Source: Paragordius varius (taxonomy: Eukaryota > Nematomorpha). From it: 64,000 bases of DNA. The notes under the pieces were generated by a model. It did no database searches. It was not told where the DNA came from and saw only the letters and a program-made list of their open reading frames with translations. Location: the NCBI GenBank assembly GCA_964247055.1, contig OZ176057.1:372001-436000 (forward strand), given 5' to 3'. The translations under genes and the position numbers were made by a program. Positions 1 through 10,300 of this stretch are shown piece after piece. Each line of letters begins with the position of its first letter. Positions within the stretch are counted from its first letter, which is position 1.

Positions 1-863
1 AGAATATGTTGAAAAAGTTAGTTTTTCGATATTATACGTTTTACATTCTTGAGTAAATATTTGGACAAATTAGAATTTTTATTGATCACTTCTATCATAA
101 TGCGAAAAAATTTGTTATAATCACGGCATCAAGCATTTCATATCTCAAATTTATGAATATGATGACATAACGCAATCATTTTGTTGGCTAAATATTATAA
201 ATTAGATTCCCTGAGCATTTAAAATGTTATAATAAAATTAATGCCACAACAGTTGCCAATAATGTTTAACTCGATATTAAATCCGTCATATTTCCCATTC
301 GTAAGGGTTATAATTAACTTAAACTTCATACGCATATACACTTGAACGCAATCATAAAGGAACAAATTTTATGAACGAGCCAATACGATTAAAAATACGT
401 AATTTATGTTATTTGAGATATAAAAACATTAGGCTTTTACTTTCAGTTAATTAAATGTAAAAAGTTTCTTGGTTTTTTAAAAATTTTAAAACTTATTATT
501 TGCACAACAAAATGTTTTAAACTAATTATCTTTAAATTATAAAATGTCTTATTAAAATAACGGAGACTGCCTAAAAACAACAATTTATTGAAAAACCCAG
601 TAGCCCTTATAATAACTTTTAAAGTATGTAAAAGAAGCTAATATACTTCCCAAAATTCATAACAACCCATTTTTATTAGTATAAAGGTAGTAACGAAAAT
701 TAAAAACAATAAATCCTACAGTCGTTTTATATAAACATATTTAATCGTAAATAAAGATAATGCAACAAAATATTAATTTCAAATTTTATTCACAGAAAAT
801 CCAATCCAGATATTTATGCAAAATGAAACATTTTACTTTAAATTATCAAAAAGGAAAACTTAC
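1..863. other. Non-coding, intron side of the gene at 864-1638
   Basis: AT-rich sequence with no coding stretch I can support. It lies downstream of the splice donor that ends the exon at 864, so it is probably intron of that minus-strand gene, whose further exons would lie to the left of the window. Confidence 0.4.
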
Positions 864-1638
864 GCCAAGGCGGTCTTTCAAAACTTGTTGGTTCATCTAG
901 AGCTGTGTCAGAGGGAGATTTGTCTTGCGAAGATGGCCGCAACCCCCAACCCCCGACTGTGCTTCCCAAAGATAGACCTCGGGCTTCAAAATTAAAGTTT
1001 TCATGTTTGCTAATTTGTCCGTCATTCTTTTCTTCGCTGAACCCTAACTGCGCCGCAGGTTTGGGATTTGGTTGATCAACACTTTTTTCCTTTCGGGAAT
1101 GTTTGTTTTCTTCCTTGACTTTCGCAACTATTTCTCGTTCCGGAACTGGCCGAGTCGGAGTCGGCTGAGAGCGGTTGAAGTTGGAAACAGAACCACTGAA
1201 AGCTCCAAAAGCCCCAAAAGAAGCGAAATTACGAAAGGCCGCTAAAGGTCTATTGAAGCGTGATGTGACATCATCTATTTGCCATCCTATCTTCAATTTT
1301 TTGTTGTGTTTTGAATGTGGAGTTGATGCAGGTTGAACCGGTTTCGTTGGCAGTGGATACGAGTTTATTGTATATTTTTTAATCTGATTTATCCTTTCTA
1401 AAACATTGGAATGAGCATTTCTAGTTTGAGGTGAGTTGCTTATGTTTAGCCGATTGCGACCCTTGGTATTATAATATTTTATGAAAAATGATAATTTAAA
1501 TAATAATTGTTTAAAATTTACTTGAGTGTTCGTATGTATTGCTGTTGAACCAAATATGGGGGAATTTTGGATACCATTGGAAAATTGACCAATAATGAGT
1601 GGTAGGAATGCGATATGGCAAACGATGAATATGTACAT
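864..1638 (-). CDS. First coding exon of an unrecognised secreted protein
   Basis: The reading frame opens at 1638 with a hydrophobic N-terminus (MYIFIVCHIAFLPLIIGQFS) that looks like a signal peptide, so the product is probably secreted. The rest is Ser/Pro/Asn-rich, with a Phe/Ala/Gly patch (around residue 140) and a charged Glu/Lys stretch (around residues 165-190). No domain or cysteine pattern is recognised. Base composition is clearly less AT-rich than the flanks, as expected of a real exon. The exon ends after the C at 864 in a strong donor (GTAAGT, 863-858), phase 1, so the remainder lies outside the window. An AT-rich 60-nt piece at 1462-1521 begins GTAAAT and ends CCAAG. It keeps the frame and could be a small intron; without it the protein reads TNTQ-GRNRL. 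The function is unknown. Confidence 0.6.
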
Positions 1639-3023
1639 TTTGAGAATATTAATAACACAATTTTGATGAAATAATAAATTGGATTAATCCTTGGGCGGAC
1701 CTGCGTGGGGCGGGAAGGATTAAAAAAGGCCAGAAAAATTTGATAAAAATTGGGTGCAATTTATGAGCTGGACGTGATTGATAACATTGTTATGTTTTTC
1801 ATTGTAAAAGAAGCGAGACCATGTATGGTGATAAAATGTCAAGAATGGAAAACTTAATATATTTAATATAGCATATTTACTTTGCAACACAAATTTTTTT
1901 AAAAAACAAATTTTTAATTGTTTTTACAAAATTTATTGTCCGCCCTTTTAATGGCGGAGATAAATGAAATTACATTTGCATTCTGCTACAATTATTAGTT
2001 AAAGAATTGGGTTTTGGGAGATTTATTTTAATAACTAGTCGATTCAAACACACATAGATATATATACAAAATTTTATGAAAATAAATTAAACAATAGCAG
2101 GAGCGATATATACTTTTAAATTTGGAAAACAAAAGAAACATAGGAAGTTCTCAATTACTAAATTTGATAGTTAACTGGTTAAGAAAAATGAATGATATTG
2201 CGTGCATCATTATCTCTAAAAAAACTCTTCTATAAAAAATATATTTTAGACGAATATCTTATATATGCACATTGCTGAATTTTGTTCAATATTGCTAAAT
2301 CACTCTGAATTAATACATTAATCAATTAAATAATCATGTAAGCATTTCTTTGATTTTGATATATACATATTTTTCTACCATGATAATAAAGAACAAAAGA
2401 GAAAGAAACATTGTTTCTTGCGGTGACCCAATTTCAATTCCAATTTACCTTTTAAAGAAAACATCAAAACTTTTTTATATGATAGTGTATCATTCGCACA
2501 ACGAAAAAGTAAAAAAGAATGCAAAAAAAATCAATTAATTTTAATTTAAATTAGTTTGTGTGTGTGACTCCCTAAAAATTAATTTTTACAAATAAACCTT
2601 GAAATAGTGCCTATATCAGCAGGTTAAGGTTTCAATTTTATAACAAAAAAACTAACGGTTAATTAACTCTAAAATCATTAATGAAGAATTAGCGGTTAAA
2701 ATGGAATTTAACATTTCTATATATGTTTGTGCACAGAAACATTTAAAGATGATTTTGATATAACGATTTAACCTTCAAGTCTTTAAAAATGTTTTCATTA
2801 AGCAACGTTTAAAAATATAGATAATAAGAAAGATATTTTTGATATTTAAGACAGATAGGCGTAATTCAAATAAATTTACATTAATATTATGTAATTTAGT
2901 GTGTTAATATTTTAAAAATATATAATTAGCTTTTAACAAAGTTCTGTACCATATCGCCAAATTTTTATATCTAAATAAATGCCGCAACCAAAGTGGGATG
3001 TAGAGAAAAAAATATACCTTTAT
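1639..3023. other. No gene seen
   Basis: AT-rich spacer upstream of the minus-strand secreted-protein exon, which would also hold its promoter. I see no coding exon, RNA gene or complete repeat. Short open frames here (for example around 2350-2538) are low-complexity and show no family resemblance. Confidence 0.4.
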
Positions 3024-3290
3024 AGTTACAGTATAAATTGAAATTATACAGACAATGCGTAAAAGCTTTAAACAATTAATTTTTCCAAAAAAACTACCAT
3101 ACTATTTGTATCATTGTTTACATAAAAATTATTATTTGCAATTTTGAAACATGTAATTTAGTGTGCTACCAATTTACATCTCCATTACATACTTTGCCAT
3201 TTAACATAAATCAAGTTAGTAGAACGGTCTTTTGATAAATTGTCTTGGTATTTTTAAATTTGTTAGTTTAATATTAATTTTTATTGTGTT
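3024..3290. mobile_element. CAGT-type MITE, diverged
   Basis: The left part reads as ACAGTAtAAATTGAAATTAT followed by a GACA/GCGTAAAA track; the right part ends in the inverse, TAATTTTTATTG. The centre has the family hallmarks 'gctaccaatttacatctcc' and 'actttgcc'. It belongs to the family common in the amine-oxidase introns. The ends begin CAGT next to TA, as in Tc1/mariner-type elements (inference). Confidence 0.5.
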
Positions 3291-4694
3291 TCAATTATCG
3301 AAAAAATGACAGTTTTTATCTTTAATTGCTGCTCTTTATAAAACCTGGTTTACTTTTTCTGTAAAGGCCTTTTTAGATAACCAAAATTTAATTATTGAAA
3401 TTTTTAATTGAATTGTCTAATTTCAATCGCTCCCTATTTCGCAATTCAAGAATTATGTTAAATAAATGAAGATTATAAAGACTTCGGCTGTCTTTGTGAT
3501 TTTTATGTGTTGGTAATTTTGAAATTAACTTCGCTTCAGTTTTTTATATATAAAATAATATTGGTCAGAACGAAAATGAAAAACTGGCACATAATAAACG
3601 ACATTGTCTGTTTTTGTAAATCTCTATGGATTTCTATTGCTGAATAATAAAATTAAACATGAAACCGGTGTTGATTTCATAATAAATTGTCAGACATATA
3701 TTTAAAGGTTTTATTGCAAAATTAACCTGTTTTATAAAGGAAAAAAATTGGGACTTTTGGAGCCCAATTTAATTATATTTTTTGGAAATATTGTTTTGCT
3801 TTTTATAAGTAGTTTATTATAGATTTTAGTGATATTTTTGAAATGAAGCATTTAGTTTAGCATCAAAAAAAGTATTACAAAAAATGTCCTCAAATTTTGA
3901 CATATGGACTTATTACAAAAGAGTAAATAACTTTCTTATATCACTCGTAAGTCCTTAAACCAAAAGCACCATGAGATTTGTGATACATTTTTCTTTCGAA
4001 ATATACATATTTTATCATGATAATTTTTGGATTCTATGTATAGAGTGCTCTTAATATATTCCCTATAAAAAGATTTAAATCTTATATAAAAAGGAAATTT
4101 TTGATAATTTGCACCCAACCTAGTTAGAGTTTAATTTTTACACAATATATATTATAAATTTTCCATACTAATAGAAGCAAAAATCTATCATCTCATAGTT
4201 TTGATTAATTTTTTCGGGAAATTTTGATTATATATTTTTGCGCTATTTTGGCTTTTTATATCGGAAATTAAAATATCATAAACTGTATTCAAAAAGTCAA
4301 AATTTGATAGAATTCTATTATCATGTGTCTTAAAGTATTTTTGACCCCCTCTAAAATGAGCTTGCCTAATAAATTCAAAAAGTTCGGATTATATAAGAAG
4401 TTTTAATCTAGATTACTCTGCGCATATCAGGATCTTATAGTTTTGGGGCTTACTAGTGGCTATGAGGTATTTGCCTGATATAATATCGCAAAATTAGATC
4501 ACACCCAATAGTCCGAAATCAGATGGAAAATCGTTATGAAGAATATTTTTATGGATAAATGTATCAGAATGATGCTTTTGGTTTAGTGGCCTACTGACTT
4601 AAGAATATTTGCTTCGTAAAAAATTAGCGTACAACATTTTAATTTTTTTGGTAAAAGTTGAATGCTTTATCATAAACAATATCATTCAAAGGTA

Positions 4695-4696
<2 letters not shown>
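3291..4696. other. No gene seen
   Basis: AT-rich spacer. No exon, RNA gene or well-delimited repeat was found. Confidence 0.35.

Positions 4697-4746
<50 letters not shown>
4697..4746. repeat. (AT)n microsatellite
   Basis: About 25 uninterrupted AT dinucleotides next to TTAA at 4747. Other AT runs of this kind occur at 14555-14574, 42541-42559, 45293-45311 and 46518-46555. Confidence 0.95.
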
Positions 4747-4749
<3 letters not shown>

Positions 4750-4880
4750 ACACCTCATTCATTTTGGGGCAGTTTCTAGTAAAAACTAGTGTTTTAGTTA
4801 TGGTTTGATTATCAAATCCTATTCTTCTGTAATAGGTTAAAAACTGATAACTTTTGCAGTTTTTTGTATAGAGTCCCAGG
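4747..4880 (+). mobile_element. TTAACACxTCATT-type element, partial
   Basis: It begins TTAACACCTCATTC and later carries 'ttgcagttttttgtatagag' and 'gctaacagct'. Both are shared with the element at 51466-51960, and 'gcaac...aacagctga' is shared with the sequence just left of 8214. The right end is not clear. Confidence 0.4.
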
Positions 4881-5058
4881 ATTGCCACATGATAAAAGCT
4901 AACAGCTATGTGGAGATCAATAAATGTCAAAAACTTGCTGGATTCGTAATCAAAGCCTTTTAAATTAATTAATTAATTAATTATATTTTTAAACCATATA
5001 CATTTAATACCTCTTTCATCGAATGGTGGCGAAAAGGTTATTAGTTTTTTTTAACATT

Positions 5059-5240
5059 TTGAGGTTTAGGGGGAGTTTATATCCCAGAGCGATTTTAAAT
5101 TCAAATATCAAATATGTATGTAAGGTATTAGCCCGAATTTCAGACTTCAATACCCCTTTGGGTAATTATATATCCCGAGCGATTAAAAGCTTAAATATGT
5201 TAGAGAGCCAATATTAAAAATTGGCTCTCTTTTGCCTTTT
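5059..5240. repeat. Repeated ATATCCC(A)GAGCGATT terminus and hairpin
   Basis: Two tandem copies of a motif reading TTTATATCCCAGAGCGATT (about 5077 and 5166) are present. The inverse occurs near 14505, 19212 and 51920 as GCTCT..GATATAAAACTCCCC. A hairpin follows at 5202-5230 with 11-bp arms AGAGAGCCAAT / ATTGGCTCTCT. It looks like the end of a dispersed non-autonomous element; the role of the hairpin is unknown. Confidence 0.4.
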
Positions 5241-5648
5241 ATGAAATTGATATTAAAAAAATATTTTAATATAACGCCATTTTTTTATTTTTTTTTAAAT
5301 CGCTGATACAATAATTAAATTATTGTTAAAAATTGTAAATATTAGGAAAAGTTACATTTTACCAGCCAAAACTGTTATTGATTTTTAATCACCTGTTTAT
5401 TTAGGTTTTGGAGCTGTCCCAATTTTAGGCTCTAAATGTCATATCACTGTTATTAATATAAGCTCCCCTATCATTATAGGTGAACATTGTTTAATATTTA
5501 AATTTTTAAAAAAATAAAAACAAGTAGTTTATTTACCATGACCTCTGGGATAAAAAACTCCCACAATACAAAGGACTAAACAGGAAAAGATAATGAATTG
5601 TTAGATTGAAAGAAACAGCTCCAATTTAAATTTATGATTATATCCTAA

Positions 5649-6233
5649 TTAACACTTCAATTCAAATTGGGGTATCTAAATACCCCAGGCTAAATTTAAA
5701 TTAATATTTTTAAAAAACCACTGAAGGAAATGGTCCCATTTTAAATTTATGCTTCTATCCTGATAAAAATTATATAAATATGACAAAATATCTTGACAAA
5801 ATTTTGTTTTGAACAAAAAGTTCCATCTCAAACTACTTCGACGTTATTTTTATTTTGCAAAATTTTTGCAATATATCGTCTTATTATAATTTTAAGGGTA
5901 AAATTAAAGGTAATTTTTTATTTAAATTACATCTAACTTTGATTGAAAAAGAAAAAGCGGTTTATTTTGTATTATTTTTTAATTTTACCATTTCACACAT
6001 GTCACGTTGACGAAAGTACAACCTTTCGGTTTTGGCTTAAAATAAATATCAAGTATTTTTGAAAAATTTTTTATATATTTGGTTTTATTAATGTTATATA
6101 AGTGCAATATTTTGCCATGGTTTCGATTCCTTCCATACTTTTTAGAGTATTTGATTTTAAACAGGCCTGGGGTATCCAATTACTTCAATTTGAATCGAAG
6201 GACTAAAATGAATGTGTTGTATCCAAGTGTTAA
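5649..6233 (+). mobile_element. TTAA-flanked CACTT MITE, full length (copy A)
   Basis: A 585-bp element bounded by TTAA on both sides. The left end reads CACTTCAATTCAAATTGGGG; the right end, inverted, reads CACTTGGATACAACAC and then CCTTCGATTCAAATTG. Each end also holds a short palindrome, GGGGTATCTAAATACCCC. There is no open frame. TTAA target duplications point to a piggyBac-type transposase (family knowledge). Other copies lie at 6566, 14233, 37892, 38590, 54451 and 55027. Confidence 0.8.
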
Positions 6234-6265
6234 AATTGTATAAACGAGAAATCTTAATAAATTTA

Positions 6266-6570
6266 GTTTTAAAAAGTTTCATATTTTGCAAAATATCGTT
6301 AGAATCTACGATAAAAATAAAACTATAAATTTTTAATCACATCTAACATTGATAGAAACAGACAAAATGTTTTTTCATTATTTTATATTTATCTAATAAT
6401 TACAAATCATGACCAAATTTATACCTTAATTATCCATAAAATAATATAAATTTTTTTTATATTTCCGTCCATCCATGTTATATATGTGTAAACTTTTGTT
6501 ACGCTTTAAATGGTTCCAATTTAAAAATATTTGATTTTGAACACATCGGTCCCCACAAACCCTAAATTAA
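6266..6570 (+). mobile_element. TTAA/CACTT MITE, diverged right half
   Basis: The sequence follows the second half of copy A ('catctaacattgatagaaac', 'ttatatatgtgtaaacttttg'), but with many changes and without the left terminus. It is older than its neighbours. Confidence 0.55.
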
Positions 6571-7201
6571 TACTTAGATATAACACATTCATTTCAGTTC
6601 CTCAATTCGAATTTGGGTAGTTAGATACCCTAGCTCTTGGATATAACACACTGATTTTAGTCCTTCGATTCAAATTGGTTGGATACCCCAGGCCTGGTTA
6701 AAAGCAAAAACTCTAAAAAGTATGGAAGGAATCGAAACCTTGGCAAAATTTTATATAACATTAACAAACCAAAATTTATAAAAAATTTTATTCAAAAATA
6801 CTTGATCTTACTTATTTTAAGCTAAAACCGAAAGGTAAAAATTTTGCCAATGTGACATGTGTCAAATGGTAAAATGAAAAAAAAAATACAAAATAAACTG
6901 TTTTTCTATTTCTATTAATGTTAGATGTAATTTAAATAAAAAATAGGCTTTCGTTTCGCAAAAATTTTGCAAAATAAAAATGGCGTCGGAGTAGTTTGAC
7001 ATGGAACTTTTTTTTCAAAACAAAATTTTATTTAGATATTTTGCCATATTTATATAATTTTGATCAAGATAGAAGCATATTTTTAAATTGAGATCGCTTA
7101 GTAGTTTTTTGAATATCCTAAATTCAAATTTAGTCTAGGGTATTTAATACCCCAATTTGAACGAAATGTTAAACCTGTACTAAAATGAATATATCCAAAT
7201 G
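6566..7201 (-). mobile_element. TTAA/CACTT MITE, inverted copy with duplicated ends
   Basis: This is the reverse orientation of copy A. The left side has two tandem versions of the right-end terminus (6566-6628 and 6629-6690). The right side ends in GGGTATTTAATACCCC and a second stray end (7178-7201). With copies A and 6266-6570 it forms a 1.55-kb MITE cluster that stops 36 bp before the first SNRNP27 ATG candidate. Confidence 0.65.
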
Positions 7202-7236
7202 TTAAATTTATTTTGCGTCTAATTAACATATGACCA

Positions 7237-7333
7237 ATGGTATCACCCTACAGTAATGATATATTTATAAAATTAGGAAGAAGGAGTAGATCCAGATCTC
7301 GGGATCGCTATGGAAGAGATCATCATAGAAAAA
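7237..7333 (+). CDS. SNRNP27: SNRNP27 RS-rich exon part
   Basis: It encodes GRRSRSRSRDRYGRDHHRK. The frame cannot continue past 7334 because it meets a stop at 7354. The downstream Arg/Lys-rich part is in a different frame, shifted by 2 modulo 3. Excising GTAATT...GTATAG (7334-7356, 23 nt) restores a continuous basic sequence (HHRK-RKSPLRERKRS). Confidence 0.65.
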
Positions 7334-10300
7334 GTAATTTTAGTTTGATAGTATAGGAAAAAGTCCATTACGAGAACGGAAACGTTCGAGGTATACTTTT
7401 ATACAATATAGATCTAACGAACGAAAATCCACAAAGAAAAAGCAGACAGAACAAATAAATAACACGCATAGTAAAAAAACTGTGGACATACCCATACCAT
7501 GTATTAAGCGTATTTATATATATATATCTTTATTTTTAGTTAAATATTAATATAATAATAACTTATTTTTAGTTAAGAATATTTAATTCCGAATTTTCAA
7601 AATAATTATATATATTATATATGAGTATTAATGTATAAAAAATCAAATGTTTAAAATTTTTCACACATTAAATAGCGAAATTAATGAAGGTTTTAGTCAA
7701 GTCGTTTAGGTGCAATTTGAAACATAAAATTTTGTGGCTCAACCGGTTTTAAAAAATAATTTTTGTTTTTTTATTTATGAACGCTATTTAAATTCAGATC
7801 TCAGGCTTTATTAGCGCTTTGTTTTATAGTTTTTACCATAAATGTCGCTGATATGTTTCCTCATACTTAGTCTTAATTTTGTTCTGCTCTTTCCATAAAG
7901 TCATACAACTTTTAATATTTCTATCATTAATCTTTTATTTTATACAAAAAAACGTAAAACACTATATTGGTTCTCACAATTTCAATCATTCATGACATAT
8001 TTTTTATGTCCGCGATGTCATATTTGGATTTTTCTATATTCCCGAGGTCAATCTTGAGAAAAACTGCTGTTTTGAATGTAATTTTAGTTGAAATACAATT
8101 TTCAAATGTTCTCCTGTATTAGATAGAAAAGCTTTTATTTTATAGTTTTGCAACTTCTGTCTAAAATTGAGGTAGCTATAAAACATTGAAATAAACAGCT
8201 GATTTCAAAATCAAGGTTTGAGTAATGTTGCTTCAATCTTACGACATAAAAGGGGTTTACATAACCCCTGTCATAAATGAAATAATCTAACATGCACGCA
8301 ATACCAAAGTTTTCTGGAAGAAATATGTACACATTTTATCGAATATTTTTTAGATTTATTTGAGTCATGGAAATCAAAATTTGCATACTTTATGAAATAA
8401 TAAAATCTACCCAATTTTTGAATTCTTTAAATTGGAGGATAAAAAATGATGTGTATATATAACAAATTATTTATGGGTTTTAGAAATTGGAATAATGTCA
8501 TACATTAGTGAAATAAACTTCTTTAAAAATATATTTGGAACACACATTTAAAATCCAAAATTTTTTAGATGGTATGCAATTGATTTAATGAATATTTTAG
8601 ATTTATTTGCTGTCAGGGCAATACGATGGTCTATATAATATTTTGATTAAGCGTATTTATGGTTCATTCCTTAAATGTCCGCCAATTTTTACCCTTTATT
8701 TTAAAAACGCATTTTTTATTACATCCTGATTTTCCAAACATGCAAAACGAGAAAACCAGAATTTTGTTGATCAACGTTTTAGAAAAGATTGAAGAATTTA
8801 TATTTCATAGATATCCTATATTGTATTTCCAAAAAAAAACAAATCCAATCCGAGTCAAGAAAATTGGGACAGCTTTATTTAGAAGTGAAAAAAGAATTGG
8901 ATTATGGCATATCACTAAACCAAATTATTAAAATGTATAATAATATCCAGTACAACTTAAAGAAGAAAGTTCAAAATTCTTATAAAACAGGAAATATTGA
9001 TACTCCGAAATTCTTAGATTATGACAAAAAATTATACTCGCTACTAAATACTCTTCTGGTAGCGAAATAAACGCACTACTAAAACAAGGTTACAATTTCG
9101 ATATAATTGGTATTTTTTATTAAATAATGTATAGACTTAAGTGAAAAAATACTAAGTTTGGATGAGCATCAAAAAATAAGCAAAAAAACATGCGATAGTA
9201 CATCAGATTGTATCTTTGAAGAGGATGGAGAAATTTATGCGGCACTTATATTGAGTATTTAAAAATAAATATGTAGATTTTATGAATAATTGCGTCCCGG
9301 ATATTTTATTCCCAGAAATGTAAAATATTCATTATTATCCACATTTGCTTAAATGTTATGATTAAAATACTTTTTCGATTTAAAAAATTTAAAGGGTATT
9401 TCGATGGTTTATTATATTTCTACATGGGTGCAAATTGCACCCACAATACAAAGCATATTTTATTTTTCTGTCCATATATTTACATCTGAAACCATTTCCA
9501 ACTGATTCATCGGAAATTGATCCATTTGTGGCGAAGTCTCCTACAATAATGGCTTACATAGGATATTATTCGTGTCGCATAGCTTCGGGATATCCCAAAT
9601 AATTGCTGACTCCATGTTAAAATCCCAAATCTGCCAAATATCCTAAAAATATTTCAACATACCGTTTGTACATCTAAAAACATTTTAGTTTTGTGGGTCT
9701 AGTCTTAGATATAGTGGAAATATCTCGTTTGTTATAAAATCAACGGTTTCAGGAGGAACCTTGATAATGATTTGTAATCATTTGGGCTTATTGAGCACCT
9801 GGCTATTATCCTTTTTGTTAATAATCTACGCATTAATTGAATAAAAATTACTGAAAATAATTAATAGCACTTGCGAGCGATTGATTCGATAATATGAGAT
9901 TAATTGTGGTATTACTTAAAATTAAAATTTTTAAAATACTTATTATTTGTAAGAGACCTGATTGTTAAAAAATTTGAGAGAATTGTTGCATTGACAGCTT
10001 TTTTGGAATCTCTTTTAGTAGCGAGATTAATTTATTTTCATAACAAAAAACTTAGAGGAATTTGTGTTTGTTATTGAATTTTCTTAATTTCTTCTTTCTG
10101 CTGTAATTGATATTATTATACATTATGATAATTTGGTTTAATGTTATGTCATAATCCAATTCCTTTTTCACTTCTAAATAAAGCTAGTCCCAATTTTCTT
10201 TAACTCGGATTGGATTTGTTTTCTTTTTCGAATACAATAGAGGGTATCTATGAAATATAAATTCTTCAAACAAACGTTGATCAACAAATCTCTGGCTCTC

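Noticed and set aside
4682-4930. 82-codon minus-strand frame with a Tyr/Ile repeat
   Set aside because: The repeat is the (AT)n microsatellite; the rest has no family resemblance.
5985-6179. 64-codon minus-strand frame
   Set aside because: Lies wholly inside the non-coding TTAA/CACTT MITE; equivalents in other copies are broken.
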